A stretch of 62,319 bases of DNA from Roseobacter sinensis (GTDB lineage: Bacteria; Pseudomonadota; Alphaproteobacteria; Rhodobacterales; Rhodobacteraceae), in NCBI RefSeq assembly GCF_025755255.1, contig NZ_JALIEB010000022.1:1-62319 (forward strand), written 5' to 3'. This document shows positions 16,938 to 27,229 of the stretch, piece after piece. The notes below the pieces were generated by a model. It ran no database searches, was not told the DNA's origin, and was given only the letters and a program-made list of their open reading frames with translations. Within the stretch, counting starts at the first letter, position 1. The number at the start of each line of letters is the position of its first letter. The translations under genes and the position numbers were made by a program.

Positions 16938-18113
16938 CTATGTGCTCAAAGATCGGGCCGCGGCCATGGCCGAGGACCAGGCCCATTGGAAGTTGTAGCC
17001 GCCGAGCCAGCCGGTCACATCCACCGCTTCGCCGATGAAGAAGAGGCCGGGGATGGTCTTGGTTTCCATCGTCTTGGCCGAGAGCGCGTCGGTCTCAATG
17101 CCGCCGAGGGTGACCTCGGCGGTGCGGTAGCCCTCGGTGCCGCTGGGTTTCAGCCGCCAGTTGGCCAGATGCGCGCAGATCTCGCCCAGCCGCCGGTCCG
17201 GCTGGTCCGCGAGATTGCCTGAGAGCTCTAGATCGGCGGCCAGATGCTCGACAAGGCGCGCTGGCAGATGCGCGGCCAGTTCGGTCGTGAGATTGCGCTT
17301 TCCCGCGGTCGCGCGCCGGGTCTTGAGCAGGCGTAGCAGATCGGCGGTTGGGCTCAGATCGATTGCGATCTCGTCGCCTTCGCGCCAATAGGATGAGGCC
17401 TGAAGCACAGCAGGGCCGGAAAGCCCGCGATGCGTGAAGAGGAGGGCTTCTTCGAAGCTCTGCGCGCCGGTGGTGACCCGCGCGGGGGTGGCGACCCCGG
17501 CCAGCCCAGCGAAACGCTTCTGCGGGAAGGTGAAAGGCACGAGCGCAGGGCGCGTCTCGGTCACCGTCAGCCCGAATTGGGTGGCGACCTCATAGGCCAG
17601 CCCGGTCGCGCCCATCTTCGGAATGGACTTCCCGCCCGTGGCCATGACGAGGGTGCGGGCCAGCACCTCTTGCGTGGCACCGTCTTTTGTCAGCGTGAAG
17701 CGGAACCCGTCGGGCGACTTTGCAAAACCATGCGCAGTGGTTTGCAAATGCAGCTCGACTCCGTTCTGCTGCATCAGCGTCCGCAGCATGGCGATGATCT
17801 CTTTCGCAGAGCCATCGCAGAACAGCTGGCCGAGTGTCTTTTCGTGCCAGGCGATCCGATGCCGCTCAACGAGCTCGATGAAGTCCCACTGGCTGTAGCG
17901 GGCGAGCGCCGATTTGGCGAAATGCGGGTTGCCGGACAGAAACGCGTGGGGCGCGCAGTGCAGGTTGGTGAAATTGCAGCGCCCGCCACCCGAGATGCGG
18001 ATCTTCTCGCCGGGGGCCTTGGCGTGATCCACGATCAGGATGCGGCCCGCGGCATGGGCGGCGCACATCATGCCCGCCGCACCTGCGCCTATGATTGCCG
18101 TGTCCACCTGCAT
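16938..18113 (-). CDS. TIGR03862 family flavoprotein (HI0933/BaiN-like NAD(P)/FAD oxidoreductase)
   Basis: This 391-residue flavoprotein has the N-terminal dinucleotide fold VDTAIIGAGAAGMMCAAHAAG, the family signature KIRISGGGRCNFTN, a second motif VMATGGKSIPKMGATGLAYEVA, and the C-terminal GLFFIGEAVDVTGWLGGYNFQWAWSSAMAAA. These match the alphaproteobacterial TIGR03862 branch of the HI0933 family. The reaction is not established; related BaiN proteins reduce bile-acid enones. The start at 18113 sits just before the flavin fold; upstream ATGs would add an unlikely leader. It lies antisense within the division cluster between murD and ftsW, forcing ftsW to use a promoter in 18,114-18,250. Confidence 0.88.
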   Translation of the reverse strand: MQVDTAIIGAGAAGMMCAAHAAGRILIVDHAKAPGEKIRISGGGRCNFTNLHCAPHAFLSGNPHFAKSALARYSQWDFIELVERHRIAWHEKTLGQLFCDGSAKEIIAMLRTLMQQNGVELHLQTTAHGFAKSPDGFRFTLTKDGATQEVLARTLVMATGGKSIPKMGATGLAYEVATQFGLTVTETRPALVPFTFPQKRFAGLAGVATPARVTTGAQSFEEALLFTHRGLSGPAVLQASSYWREGDEIAIDLSPTADLLRLLKTRRATAGKRNLTTELAAHLPARLVEHLAADLELSGNLADQPDRRLGEICAHLANWRLKPSGTEGYRTAEVTLGGIETDALSAKTMETKTIPGLFFIGEAVDVTGWLGGYNFQWAWSSAMAAARSLST

Positions 18114-18250
18114 CGCTGCCACCTGGCGTGAAATGCGCGCGATGGCAAGCCAATAGGCTAGCGCTGCGGGCGAAATGGCGTTAGGATGCGCCCAGCAGAC
18201 CCTGACCAACAGGGCGCATCGAGGCAGTGTAACGGTTCAAGGCAGACCCC

Positions 18251-19420
18251 ATGACGGAAATGGTCTATGGCGCAGTCCCGGTTCGCGATGGCGAGCCGAT
18301 CCTGCCCAAATGGTGGCGCACCATCGACAAATGGACGATGTCCTGCATTCTCATGCTCTTTGCGGTCGGGCTTCTGCTGGGGCTGGCCGCATCACCGCCG
18401 CTGGCGGCCAAGAACGGGTTCGAGCCCTTTCACTACGTGCAGCGACAGGCGGCCTTCGGCGGCATTGCTCTGATTGCGATGATCGTCACCTCAATGATGT
18501 CACCTGTGTTGGTCAGGCGGCTCGCTGTGCTGGGCTTTCTGGTGGCTTTCGTTGCACTGGCGTTGCTGCCCTTTTTCGGCACCGATTTCGGCAAGGGGGC
18601 GGTGCGCTGGTACGGTCTGGGCTTTGCCGCGATCCAGCCCTCGGAGTTTCTGAAACCCGGCTTCGTCATCGTCGGCGCCTGGATGATGGCGGCCGCGATG
18701 GACCTCAATGGGCCGCCGGGGCGCAGCTGGTCCTTCGCGCTCTGTCTGGTCATCGTGGCGCTGCTGATCCTGCAGCCGGACTTCGGGCAGGCCTGTCTTG
18801 TGCTCTTCTCCTGGTCGGTCATGTATTTCGTCGCCGGTGCGCCGATGCTGCTGCTGGTCGGCATGGCACTGCTGGCGGTCGTGTGTGGTACCGTCGCCTA
18901 TTCCAACTCCGAGCATTTCGCCCGGCGGATCGACGGCTTCCTGAGCCCCGATATCGACCCGCGCACCCAGCTTGGCTATGCGACCAATGCGATCCAGGAA
19001 GGCGGGTTGTTCGGCGTGGGGGTGGGCGAGGGGCAGGTGAAGTGGTCGCTGCCTGATGCGCACACGGATTTCATCATCGCGGTGGCGGCCGAGGAATACG
19101 GGCTGATCCTGGTTCTGGTCATCATCGCGCTCTACGCCACCGTCGTCCTGCGCTCGCTCATGCGGCTTTTGCGCGAGCGTGATCCCTTCATCCGCCTCGC
19201 GGGCACGGGGCTGGCCTGTACGCTCGGCGTGCAGGCGATGATCAACATGGGCGTGGCAGTGCGGCTGCTGCCCGCGAAAGGCATGACACTGCCCTTCGTC
19301 AGCTACGGCGGGTCTTCCGTGATCGCGAGCGGGCTGGCGGTGGGCATGCTGCTGGCCTTCACGCGGACGCGGCCGCAAGGCGAAATCAGCGATCTGCTCG
19401 TGCGGGGCCGCGCCCGATGA
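18251..19420 (+). CDS. ftsW: Septal peptidoglycan polymerase FtsW (SEDS family)
   Basis: FtsW is the SEDS glycosyltransferase that polymerises septal glycan strands with FtsI. The 389-residue protein has a cytoplasmic N-terminus, ten predicted membrane helices and SEDS motifs [31 protein letters not shown], the large periplasmic loop with [14 protein letters not shown] and the C-terminal [13 protein letters not shown]. The start at 18251 is typical, with a polar leader before the first helix at about residue 30. It overlaps murG by 4 bases, and an uninterrupted run of coupled genes follows. Confidence 0.95.
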   Translation: MTEMVYGAVPVRDGEPILPKWWRTIDKWTMSCILMLFAVGLLLGLAASPPLAAKNGFEPFHYVQRQAAFGGIALIAMIVTSMMSPVLVRRLAVLGFLVAFVALALLPFFGTDFGKGAVRWYGLGFAAIQPSEFLKPGFVIVGAWMMAAAMDLNGPPGRSWSFALCLVIVALLILQPDFGQACLVLFSWSVMYFVAGAPMLLLVGMALLAVVCGTVAYSNSEHFARRIDGFLSPDIDPRTQLGYATNAIQEGGLFGVGVGEGQVKWSLPDAHTDFIIAVAAEEYGLILVLVIIALYATVVLRSLMRLLRERDPFIRLAGTGLACTLGVQAMINMGVAVRLLPAKGMTLPFVSYGGSSVIASGLAVGMLLAFTRTRPQGEISDLLVRGRAR

Positions 19421-20520
19421 ACGCTGAGCCGTTGCTGCTGATTGCCGCTGGCGGCACCGGCGGGCATATGTTCCCCGCACAGGCGCTGGCCGAGGCGATG
19501 CTGCACCGTGGCTGGCGCGTGAAGCTCAGCACCGATGCGCGCGGCGCCCGCTACACCGGCGGCTTCCCCCACAGCACCGAGATCACCCAGATTAACAGCG
19601 GCACTTTCGCGCGCGGCAACCTTTTGGCCAAACTTGCTGTACCCTTCCAAATCGCCGGGGGCGTGATGGGCGCGCTGTGGAACATGCGGCGTGACCGGCC
19701 GGATGTTGTTGTGGGCTTCGGCGGCTATCCGACGATCCCGGCGCTGGCTGCGGCCCATCTGATGAAACTGCCGTGCATGATCCACGAGCAAAACGGCATC
19801 CTCGGTCGGGTCAATCAGGTCTTTGCGACGCGGGTCGATGCCGTGGCCTGCGGCACCTGGCCCACGGATCTGCCCGAGGGGGTTGAGGGCTATCACACCG
19901 GCAACCCCGTGCGCCGCGCCATCCTCGACCGAACCGAAGCCGGCTACATCTCCCCGGGGGATTACCCGATGGAGCTGCTGGTCATCGGTGGTAGCCAGGG
20001 CGCGCGCATCCTCAGCGATGTGATCCCGCCGGCCATTGCCGCTTTGCCCATGAACCTGCTCAGGAACATCCGGGTCAGCCATCAGGCGCGCGAGGAGGAT
20101 GGGGAGCGGGTCGCGGCCTTCTACAAGGACAATGGCATCCAGGCCGAGGTGCAGCCCTTTTTCCATGACATCCCCCGCCGCATGACGGAGGCTCAGTTGG
20201 TGATCAGCCGGGCGGGCGCCTCCTCCGTCGCGGATCTTACCGTGATCGGCCGCCCATCGATCTTGATCCCCTTCGCCGGCGCTACAGGCGATCATCAGAC
20301 CGCCAATGCCCGCGGGCTGGTCGAGGCCGGGGGGGCCATCATGATCCCCGAAAGCCGGTTGGAGGTGACTGCCGTGGCGGAACAGATCCTTTCGGTGCTG
20401 GACAATCCCGACGGGGCGATGCAGATGGCGCGTTCAGCCGCGAAATTTGGCAAACCGGATGCGACCGAGGCTCTGGTCGCGATGGTCGAGCACCTGGCAG
20501 CGAAAAGGCAGGAGACATGA
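19417..20520 (+). CDS. murG: Undecaprenyl-PP-MurNAc-pentapeptide GlcNAc transferase MurG
   Basis: MurG converts lipid I to lipid II on the inner face of the membrane. The 367-residue GT-B protein starts [22 protein letters not shown] with the glycine loop, has [28 protein letters not shown] in the acceptor domain, [11 protein letters not shown] at the hinge and [12 protein letters not shown] for nucleotide sugar binding. The length is normal. It overlaps ftsW and murC by 4 bases each. Confidence 0.95.
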   Translation: MNAEPLLLIAAGGTGGHMFPAQALAEAMLHRGWRVKLSTDARGARYTGGFPHSTEITQINSGTFARGNLLAKLAVPFQIAGGVMGALWNMRRDRPDVVVGFGGYPTIPALAAAHLMKLPCMIHEQNGILGRVNQVFATRVDAVACGTWPTDLPEGVEGYHTGNPVRRAILDRTEAGYISPGDYPMELLVIGGSQGARILSDVIPPAIAALPMNLLRNIRVSHQAREEDGERVAAFYKDNGIQAEVQPFFHDIPRRMTEAQLVISRAGASSVADLTVIGRPSILIPFAGATGDHQTANARGLVEAGGAIMIPESRLEVTAVAEQILSVLDNPDGAMQMARSAAKFGKPDATEALVAMVEHLAAKRQET

Positions 20521-21923
20521 GCGCAGCAACGAAACTGCCCGGCGACGTCGGGCCCATCCATTTCGTCGGCATCGGCGGCATCGGCATGTCGGGCATTGCC
20601 GAGGTGCTGCTCAATCACGGCTACACGGTGCAGGGCTCCGACCTGAAATCCACGCCGATTACACGCCGGCTCGAAGAACTGGGCGCGCATGTCTTCGAAG
20701 GCCAGAGCGCCGAGAACATCTCCAACGCCGAGGTTGTGGTCATCTCCTCTGCGATCAAGCGGGGAAATGCCGAGCTCGACGCGGCGCGTGCCCAGGGGCT
20801 GCCCATCGTGCGCCGCGCCGAGATGCTGGCCGAGCTGATGCGTCTGAAGTCCAACATCGCGGTGGCCGGCACGCACGGCAAAACGACCACCACCACGATG
20901 GTGGCCACGCTGCTGGACGCGGGCGATTTCGACCCGACAGTGGTGAACGGCGGCATCATCCACGCCTACGGCTCCAACGCACGGGCGGGTGAGGGCGAGT
21001 GGATGGTGGTGGAAGCCGACGAGAGCGACGGCACCTTCAACCGGCTGCCCGCCACCATTGCAATCGTGACCAACATCGACCCCGAGCATATGGAGCACTG
21101 GGGGGATTTCGACACGCTGCGGCAGGGCTTTCTGGATTTCGTCTCCAACATCCCGTTCTACGGCGTGGCCGTCTGCTGCACCGATCACCCGGAGGTGCAA
21201 GCGCTGGTCGGCAAGATCACCGACCGCCGCGTGATCACCTATGGGTTCAACGCGCAGGCCGATGTCCGTGCGGTGAACCTGAGGTACGAGGCCGGTGTTG
21301 CGCATTTCGACATAGCCCTTCAGGCAGAAGGCATCGTGATCGAGGAGTGCTCGTTGCCGATGCCGGGCGATCACAACGTCTCGAACGCGCTCTCGGCCGT
21401 GGCCGTGGCGCGGCATCTGGGCATGAAAGGCGAGCAGATCCGCGCCGCGTTAGCCAAGTTTGGGGGCGTTAACCGTCGGTTTACGCGGGTCGGCGACGTT
21501 GATGGCGTGACGATTATTGACGATTATGGCCACCACCCGGTGGAGATTGCGGCCGTGCTGAAAGCTGCGCGGCAGGCCACCGAGGGCCGTGTGATCGCCG
21601 TGCACCAGCCCCACCGCTACACGCGCCTCTCCAGCCTCTTCGACGATTTCTGCGCCTGCTTCAACGACGCTGATGTCGTCGGCATCGCCGAGGTTTATGC
21701 GGCCGGCGAAGACCCCATCGAGGGGGCAAGCCGTGATGATCTGGTCGCAGGTCTCATCCGCCACGGCCATCGCCACGCCCGTGCTGTGGTGGGCGAGGAT
21801 GACCTTGAACGCCTCGTGCGCGAACAGGCCAGCCCTGGCGACATGGTCGTCTGCCTCGGGGCAGGGACCATCAGCACCTGGGCCAACGGTCTGCCGGATC
21901 GCCTGCGCAAGGGGGCCGCGTGA
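20517..21923 (+). CDS. murC: UDP-N-acetylmuramate--L-alanine ligase MurC
   Basis: MurC adds L-alanine to UDP-MurNAc, the first peptide-stem step. The 468-residue protein has the N-terminal [17 protein letters not shown], the ATP loop GTHGKTTT (118-125), the central EADESDGTF and [11 protein letters not shown], and the C-terminal [18 protein letters not shown] and QPHRYTR. It overlaps murG and the next small gene by 4 bases. Confidence 0.95.
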   Translation: MSAATKLPGDVGPIHFVGIGGIGMSGIAEVLLNHGYTVQGSDLKSTPITRRLEELGAHVFEGQSAENISNAEVVVISSAIKRGNAELDAARAQGLPIVRRAEMLAELMRLKSNIAVAGTHGKTTTTTMVATLLDAGDFDPTVVNGGIIHAYGSNARAGEGEWMVVEADESDGTFNRLPATIAIVTNIDPEHMEHWGDFDTLRQGFLDFVSNIPFYGVAVCCTDHPEVQALVGKITDRRVITYGFNAQADVRAVNLRYEAGVAHFDIALQAEGIVIEECSLPMPGDHNVSNALSAVAVARHLGMKGEQIRAALAKFGGVNRRFTRVGDVDGVTIIDDYGHHPVEIAAVLKAARQATEGRVIAVHQPHRYTRLSSLFDDFCACFNDADVVGIAEVYAAGEDPIEGASRDDLVAGLIRHGHRHARAVVGEDDLERLVREQASPGDMVVCLGAGTISTWANGLPDRLRKGAA

Positions 21924-22207
21924 CGCGCTTCATGATCGAACTGGCTATCATCGGCGTGGGCGTGTCCCTCTGTGTCTGGGCGGGCCTCTTGACCAGCCAT
22001 CATTTCAGCACCTTCGGACTGCTGGCGCTCGTGCTCGGACTGATTGGCGCCGCATACTTGGCGCTTGAAGCACTTGTTGCGTTTCACCGCGATTGGGAAA
22101 ACGTAACGGCGGCCATTGTCCTCTGGTTCTGTATCCTGCCCGCCATATTGGGATTTGGAGGCGGCGCGGTCTTTGGACGAGGTCGCAACCGGGGAGGACA
22201 AGAATGA
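21920..22207 (+). CDS. Small membrane protein in the division cluster, unknown function
   Basis: This 95-residue protein overlaps murC and the following DUF2484 gene by 4 bases. It has three predicted membrane helices (about residues 5-25, 32-55 and 62-85), a short polar segment FHRDWEN between the last two, and a basic, glycine-rich tail [11 protein letters not shown] likely to lie in the cytoplasm. I do not recognise the family. Its coupling to murC argues that it is a real gene, and its size and topology resemble the two DUF2484 proteins that follow. Confidence 0.65.
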   Translation: MTRFMIELAIIGVGVSLCVWAGLLTSHHFSTFGLLALVLGLIGAAYLALEALVAFHRDWENVTAAIVLWFCILPAILGFGGGAVFGRGRNRGGQE

Positions 22208-22455
22208 TGCTGCTTTGGGCTTGCATCGCCTGGGTCTTTGCCTCGGCGGTCGTGGCGATGCTGCCGATGCGGCACCAGTATGTGCCAGGGGTCGCCTTGC
22301 TGATCGCGGCGCCCGTCTTGATTTTCTGGGTCGGGACCAGCTTCAGCTGGTGGGCCGCTGCCCTGGCGCTCTTCGCTTTTGTATCCATGTACCGTAACCC
22401 GTTGCGCTATCTCGCTGCCCGCGCGCGCGGTCAAAGACCGGAGATCCCGAAATGA
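22204..22455 (+). CDS. DUF2484 family membrane protein, first paralogue
   Basis: This 83-residue protein begins [21 protein letters not shown] and has three helices, then a C-terminal segment MYRNPLRYLAARARGQRPEIP. The W-A-x-x-A-x-x-x-AMLP opening and the YRNPLRYL end fit DUF2484, a small Rhodobacterales family found between murC and murB. The ATGA overlap with the previous gene and the 4-base overlap with the next indicate coupled translation. Function is unknown; location suggests a role in envelope assembly. Confidence 0.75.
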   Translation: MMLLWACIAWVFASAVVAMLPMRHQYVPGVALLIAAPVLIFWVGTSFSWWAAALALFAFVSMYRNPLRYLAARARGQRPEIPK

Positions 22456-22700
22456 CCCCGTCTCTTACCCTGGCAGCGCTCTGGGCCCTGGTGGCCAATG
22501 TGCTTGCGATGACCCCGAGCAAGGACCATCACTGGCGCAGCGCCTATGTCCTGATCGCCGTCGGTATCCCAATCGTTGGTTTCGTCACCTGGCAGCATGG
22601 TCCCTGGATCGGCATCCTGGTGATGGCCGCGGGGGTATCGGTGTTGCGCTGGCCGGTGATCTATCTGGGGCGCTGGATCAAACGCCGCACGCTGCGCTAG
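22452..22700 (+). CDS. DUF2484 family membrane protein, second paralogue
   Basis: This 82-residue protein is a second DUF2484 member: LAALWALVANVLAMTPSKDHHWRSAYVL at the start, a middle helix with a WQHGPWIGI turn, and the end VLRWPVIYLGRWIKRR. It shares the family pattern with the preceding gene (AMxP after helix 1; R-x-P-x-x-Y-L near the end), so the pair probably arose by duplication. Three helices place it in the inner membrane with a basic cytoplasmic tail. It is followed nine bases later by murB. Confidence 0.78.
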   Translation: MTPSLTLAALWALVANVLAMTPSKDHHWRSAYVLIAVGIPIVGFVTWQHGPWIGILVMAAGVSVLRWPVIYLGRWIKRRTLR

Positions 22701-22709
22701 CCTGCGCGC

Positions 22710-23639
22710 ATGACCGAGATGCCCCACGTTCGCGGCCGCCTGACGCCGAACCGTCCCCTGAGTGAGCTTACGTGGCTGCGCGTGGGTGGCCCGGCGGATT
22801 GGCTCTTTCAACCCGCTGATCTGGATGATCTGCGCGCTTTCTTGGCCACTTTGCCGGCGGATGTGGCGGTGTTCCCCATGGGCGTTGGCTCCAACCTGAT
22901 CGTGCGCGACGGCGGGCTGCGCGCCGTGGTGATCCGGCTGGGGCGCGGCTTCAACAGGATCGAGGTCGAGGGCAATCGCGTGACCGCCGGCGCTGCGGCG
23001 CTGGACGCCCATGTGGCGAAGAAGGCGGCGGATGCGGGGCTCGATCTGACTTTCCTGCGCACGATCCCCGGCAGTATCGGTGGCGCTGTGCGCATGAACG
23101 CCGGCTGCTATGGCAGCTACACGGCCGATGTCCTGGTCGAGGCGCAGGCTGTGACGCGGGCAGGCGAGAGTGTCACGCTCTCGCCTGACGATCTGCGGTT
23201 TGCGTACCGACACAGCGATTTGCCCGAAGGCTGGGTGTTGACCTCCGCGACCTTGGAGGCACCGCAAGGCAATCCGGCTGCGCTGCATACCCGTATGGAA
23301 GACCAGCTTGCCAAGCGCGACGCCACCCAGCCCACCGGGGACCGAAGTGCCGGCTCGACCTTCCGCAATCCCGCGGGGTTTTCCTCCACCGGTCGCGCCG
23401 ACGATGTCCATGACCTCAAGGCCTGGAAGGTGATCGACGACGCGGGCCTGCGCGGCGCGCGGCAGGGCGGCGCGCAGATGAGCGAGAAACATCCCAACTT
23501 CCTGATCAACACGGGAGACGCAACGGCGGCAGACCTCGAAGGTCTGGGCGAGGCGGTCCGAAAAAAGGTTTACGCCCAAAGCGGGATCACGCTAGAATGG
23601 GAAATCATGCGCGTGGGCGACGTGGGCCGCGTGGATTAA
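22710..23639 (+). CDS. murB: UDP-N-acetylenolpyruvoylglucosamine reductase MurB
   Basis: MurB is the flavoenzyme that reduces enolpyruvyl-UDP-GlcNAc to UDP-MurNAc with NADPH. The 309-residue, type-II-like protein has the FAD-binding [15 protein letters not shown] and [13 protein letters not shown], the segment [23 protein letters not shown], the catalytic-serine region GSTFRNP, and the ending [19 protein letters not shown]. The length is normal. It ends the first overlapping run; 118 bases separate it from ddl. Confidence 0.95.
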   Translation: MTEMPHVRGRLTPNRPLSELTWLRVGGPADWLFQPADLDDLRAFLATLPADVAVFPMGVGSNLIVRDGGLRAVVIRLGRGFNRIEVEGNRVTAGAAALDAHVAKKAADAGLDLTFLRTIPGSIGGAVRMNAGCYGSYTADVLVEAQAVTRAGESVTLSPDDLRFAYRHSDLPEGWVLTSATLEAPQGNPAALHTRMEDQLAKRDATQPTGDRSAGSTFRNPAGFSSTGRADDVHDLKAWKVIDDAGLRGARQGGAQMSEKHPNFLINTGDATAADLEGLGEAVRKKVYAQSGITLEWEIMRVGDVGRVD

Positions 23640-23757
23640 CGATGCGTTAACCACGATCCCATCAGACTGCGGGCAAAAGAAAGCGGTGAACCGGCGCAAA
23701 AGCCGGACTCATGAGGCAAAATCAAGGGCGCGAAAGGCCCGGCAAAGAGGCACGAGC

Positions 23758-24678
23758 GTGGGTCAGTCGAGCAGGACACCCCAACGTGTGGCGGTATTGA
23801 TGGGCGGCCCTTCGGCGGAGCGCGAAGTGTCGCTGTCAAGCGGGACAGCCTGCGCCGCCGCCCTGCGGGGAGAAGGATTTGAGGTGACCGAGGTCGACGC
23901 CGGCCGCGACCTCTGCGCTGCGCTGACCGATCTCAAGCCCGATGCCATCCTGAACTGCCTGCACGGCCGCTGGGGCGAGGACGGCTGCGTTCAGGGCCTG
24001 CTCGAGTGGATGGGCCTGCCATACTCGCACTCGGGCGTTCTGGCTTCGGCTCTGGCGATGGACAAGCAGCGCAGCAAGGCGGCCTTTGCCTCCGTCGGTC
24101 TGCCGACGCTTGACAGCATCATCGCCTCCTCGGCTGACGTGCGCGCGCGCCACGTCATGGCGCCGCCCTATGTGGTCAAGCCCAACAACGAAGGGTCTTC
24201 GGTCGGGGTCTACCTCGTGCACGAGGGCGCGAACGGGCCGCCGAAACTCTCCGCCGACATGCCTGAGCAGGTCATGGTCGAAGCCTTCGCGCCCGGGCGT
24301 GAGCTGACGACAACCGTGCTCGGCGACCGCGCGCTCACGGTGACGGATATCCTCACCGATAGCTGGTATGATTACGATGCCAAATACAAGCCGGGCGGGT
24401 CGCGCCATGTGGTGCCTGCGGAGTTGCCGCCCGAGATCTTCGATCTGTGCATGGACTACGCGCTGCGCGCCCACACCGTGCTCGGCTGCCGCGGGGTGAG
24501 CCGCACCGATTTCCGCTGGGACGAGACGCGCGGGGCAGATGGGCTGATCCTGCTGGAGACCAACACCCAGCCCGGCATGACGGAAACCTCGCTGACCCCG
24601 GAACAGGCCCAGGCCTGCGGCATGAGCTTCGGGCAACTCTGCGCCTGGATGGTGGAGGACGCGTCATGTCACCGTTGA
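23758..24678 (+). CDS. ddl: D-alanine--D-alanine ligase
   Basis: Ddl joins two D-alanines for the pentapeptide stem. The 306-residue ATP-grasp protein has [19 protein letters not shown] at the start, [18 protein letters not shown] in the ATP-grasp fold, and the C-terminal [13 protein letters not shown] and [21 protein letters not shown] choose GTG at 23758: AAAGAGG lies 8 bases upstream and the protein then starts at the family's usual distance from GGPSAE. An ATG at 23686 in the same frame would add 24 very basic residues and is less likely. The 3' end overlaps ftsQ by 13 bases. Confidence 0.93.
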   Translation: MGQSSRTPQRVAVLMGGPSAEREVSLSSGTACAAALRGEGFEVTEVDAGRDLCAALTDLKPDAILNCLHGRWGEDGCVQGLLEWMGLPYSHSGVLASALAMDKQRSKAAFASVGLPTLDSIIASSADVRARHVMAPPYVVKPNNEGSSVGVYLVHEGANGPPKLSADMPEQVMVEAFAPGRELTTTVLGDRALTVTDILTDSWYDYDAKYKPGGSRHVVPAELPPEIFDLCMDYALRAHTVLGCRGVSRTDFRWDETRGADGLILLETNTQPGMTETSLTPEQAQACGMSFGQLCAWMVEDASCHR

Positions 24679-25541
24679 AGCGGCGCCGGCCGGGGTCGTG
24701 CGATCCGGCGCCCTCCCGCTGGGCCTGGCGGATGCAGCGGTTGATGCTGACGCCCGCGTTCCTGCTGTTTCTGCGCGCAGGCGTGCCCCTGGCGCTGATC
24801 GTCGGGACGGCGACCTGGTGGCTCTCTGAGGAGGCCAACCGCCAGGCCATCCGCGATGCGGTGGCCGAGGCGCGCGCCAGCTTCGAGACCCGTCCGGAGT
24901 TCATGGTTCAGCTGATGGCCATCGACGGCGGTGATGATGCCCTTGCAGCGGCCATCCGGGAGGTTGTGCCGCTGGACTTCCCCGTCAGCTCCTTCGATCT
25001 CGACCTCACCACCATCCGCGACACCGTCGCCGCCTTGCCGCCGGTCAAATCCGTTGGCGTGCGCATTCGCCCCGGTGGCGTTCTGCAGGTCGATGTCACG
25101 CCGCGCACGCCGGTTGCAATCTGGCGCAGCGCGGCGGGCCTGACCCTGATCGACATCACCGGCACGCATCTGGCGCAATTGGACAAGCGGATGGAGCGGG
25201 CTGACTTACCGCTCCTCGCGGGCAAAGGGGCCGAGGCGGAGGTCGAGGAGGCGCTCGCTCTCTACCGCGCCGCCGCCCCGCTCGGCAGCCGTTTGCGCGG
25301 CATCGTGCGCATGGGCGAGCGGCGCTGGGATGTGGTGCTCGACCGCAACCAGCGCATCCTGCTGCCCGAAGAGGGCGCCGTCGAGGCGCTGGACCGTGTG
25401 ATCGCGCTCGATGCGGCGCAGGACATGCTGGCCCGCGATTTGCTGCGGGTCGATCTGCGGCTCGGGGCGCGTCCGACGGTGCAGATGAGCGAACAGGCCG
25501 CCGCGCTGTGGTGGGAAATCAAGAATACGTCAGGGCAGTAG
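24666..25541 (+). CDS. ftsQ: Cell division protein FtsQ
   Basis: FtsQ is the bitopic divisome scaffold that joins FtsB/FtsL. The 291-residue protein has a basic cytoplasmic N-terminus, a single membrane helix (about residues 38-57), a POTRA domain ([50 protein letters not shown]) and a beta domain ending with [17 protein letters not shown]. It starts inside ddl and ends three bases before ftsA, so the three genes are translated together. Confidence 0.92.
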   Translation: MSPLKRRRPGSCDPAPSRWAWRMQRLMLTPAFLLFLRAGVPLALIVGTATWWLSEEANRQAIRDAVAEARASFETRPEFMVQLMAIDGGDDALAAAIREVVPLDFPVSSFDLDLTTIRDTVAALPPVKSVGVRIRPGGVLQVDVTPRTPVAIWRSAAGLTLIDITGTHLAQLDKRMERADLPLLAGKGAEAEVEEALALYRAAAPLGSRLRGIVRMGERRWDVVLDRNQRILLPEEGAVEALDRVIALDAAQDMLARDLLRVDLRLGARPTVQMSEQAAALWWEIKNTSGQ

Positions 25542-25544
25542 ACT

Positions 25545-26876
25545 ATGGATTTGTACGAGAGCCAGCGCCAAATGCGGAACATGCGCAAAGCGGCCATGCA
25601 GCGCGGGGTGGTGGCTATTCTGGATGTTGGCAGCTCCAAGATCTCCTGTCTTGTGCTGCGGTTTGACGGCCTTGGCGATCTTGGCGAGGAAGGCGAGATC
25701 GGCTCGCTTGCGGGCCAGTCGCAGTTCCGGGTTATTGGCGCGGCCACAACGCGCTCCCGCGGAGTGCGCTTCGGCGAGATTTGCGCGATGCAGGAGACCG
25801 AACGGGCGATCCGCACCGCGCTTCAGGCGGCGCAGAAGATGGCGGGTATCCGGGTCGACCACGTGATTGCCTGTCTCGCGGGTGCTGATCCGCGCTCCTA
25901 CGGGCTCGATGCGCAGATCCCGCTGGAGGGAGAGGCGGTGGACGAGCAGGACGTGGCCCGTGTGCTGGCGGCCTGCGACGTGCCGGACTATGGGCCCGGC
26001 CGCGAGGTGCTGCATGCGCAACCCGTGAACTTCGCGCTTGATCACCGGTCCGGGCTCAGCGACCCCCGCGGCCAGCTTGGCAATGCGCTGTCCGTCGACA
26101 TGCACATGCTCACCGTCGATGGCGCGGCGATCCAGCATTTGGCGCATTGCATCAAGCGCTGCGATCTGGAGCTCGCTGGCATCGCCTCCTCGGCTTATGT
26201 CAGCGGCATCGCGGCGCTGGTCGAGGACGAACAGGAGCTGGGGGCCGCCTGCATCGACCTCGGCGGCGGCGCCACGGGCGTGTCGATTTTCATCAAGAAA
26301 CACATGATCTACGCGGATTCAGTCCGCATGGGCGGCGATCATATCACCGGGGATATCTCGATGGGTCTGCAGGTGCCCATGGCCATGGCAGAACGGATCA
26401 AGACCATGCACGGCGGCGTCCATGCCACGGGGATGGACGACCGCGAAATGATCGAGATCGGCGGTGATACGGGAGACTTCGAGCACGACCGCCGCACGGC
26501 CAGCCGGGCCGAGGTCATCGGCATCATGCGCCCCCGCGTGGAAGAAATCCTCGAGGAGGTGCGCGCCCGTCTCGATGCCGCCGGGTTCGACCATCTGCCG
26601 AGCCAGCAGATCGTGCTGACCGGTGGCGGCAGCCAGATCCCCGGGCTCGACGGTCTGGCGAGCAAGATCCTCGGCCAGCAGGTCCGCCTGGGGCGGCCAC
26701 TCCGGGTGCACGGCCTGCCGCAGGTCGCGACCGGCCCCAGCTTTGCCTCGGTGGTGGGGCTCACGCTCTTCGCCGCCCATCCGCAGGACGAGTGGTGGGA
26801 CTTCGACATCCCGGCAGATCGCTATCCGACCCGCTCTCTCAAGCGCGCGGTGCGCTGGTTCAGGGACAATTGGTGA
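25545..26876 (+). CDS. ftsA: Cell division protein FtsA
   Basis: FtsA is the actin-like ATPase that tethers FtsZ to the membrane. The 443-residue protein carries the phosphate-1 motif VVAILDVGSSKISCLVL, the 1C domain, the phosphate-2 motif CIDLGGGATGVSIF and the adenosine motif VLTGGGSQIPGL. The last residues SLKRAVRWFRDNW form the amphipathic membrane-targeting helix. The start at 25545 follows ftsQ by three bases. A 353-base gap follows before ftsZ, so ftsZ likely has its own promoter. Confidence 0.94.
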   Translation: MDLYESQRQMRNMRKAAMQRGVVAILDVGSSKISCLVLRFDGLGDLGEEGEIGSLAGQSQFRVIGAATTRSRGVRFGEICAMQETERAIRTALQAAQKMAGIRVDHVIACLAGADPRSYGLDAQIPLEGEAVDEQDVARVLAACDVPDYGPGREVLHAQPVNFALDHRSGLSDPRGQLGNALSVDMHMLTVDGAAIQHLAHCIKRCDLELAGIASSAYVSGIAALVEDEQELGAACIDLGGGATGVSIFIKKHMIYADSVRMGGDHITGDISMGLQVPMAMAERIKTMHGGVHATGMDDREMIEIGGDTGDFEHDRRTASRAEVIGIMRPRVEEILEEVRARLDAAGFDHLPSQQIVLTGGGSQIPGLDGLASKILGQQVRLGRPLRVHGLPQVATGPSFASVVGLTLFAAHPQDEWWDFDIPADRYPTRSLKRAVRWFRDNW

Positions 26877-27229
26877 GCAGAATTGCAGTGACCGATCCAC
26901 GCAGATATGGTAGCAACGACATAAGGCCCGAAAGAGGCCCAAGGCGGTCGAGCAGTCGTCCGTGACATTGAAAAACAGCGCGACTCGCGCGGCGTGGGCC
27001 AGGCCCGCGGCCGATTCCGTTGCGCGCTTTCTAGTGGTGCCACAGCGCATTTGCGCGACATCTTGCCAATACCCCCCGTCATCAGGGGTATGGAGGCCGT
27101 TTTGGTCCATATTTTGTGGCAAATCTGTGTTTTTTGCGTGACGCTACGACGCTCAACAGGTAGGGTTGAGCGGGAATAGGCACCCAAAAACGCCCGCGAA
27201 TGCGGGGAAGCAGCACAGGCGGATATCTC
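26877..27229 (+). promoter_or_regulatory. ftsA-ftsZ intergenic region
   Basis: No gene is supported in these 353 bases. The stretch contains an inverted repeat ATACCCC-N9-GGGGTAT (27069-27091) without a T tract, T-rich sequence at 27,100-27,140 and a purine-rich region just before the ftsZ start. Its length compared with the overlaps elsewhere suggests that the ftsZ promoters and an untranslated leader lie here. I could not pick a confident -35/-10 pair. Confidence 0.45.

Noticed and set aside
27069-27091. ATACCCC-N9-GGGGTAT inverted repeat as a terminator after ftsA
   Set aside because: No T run follows, and ftsA-ftsZ are normally co-regulated; it was left as part of the intergenic description.
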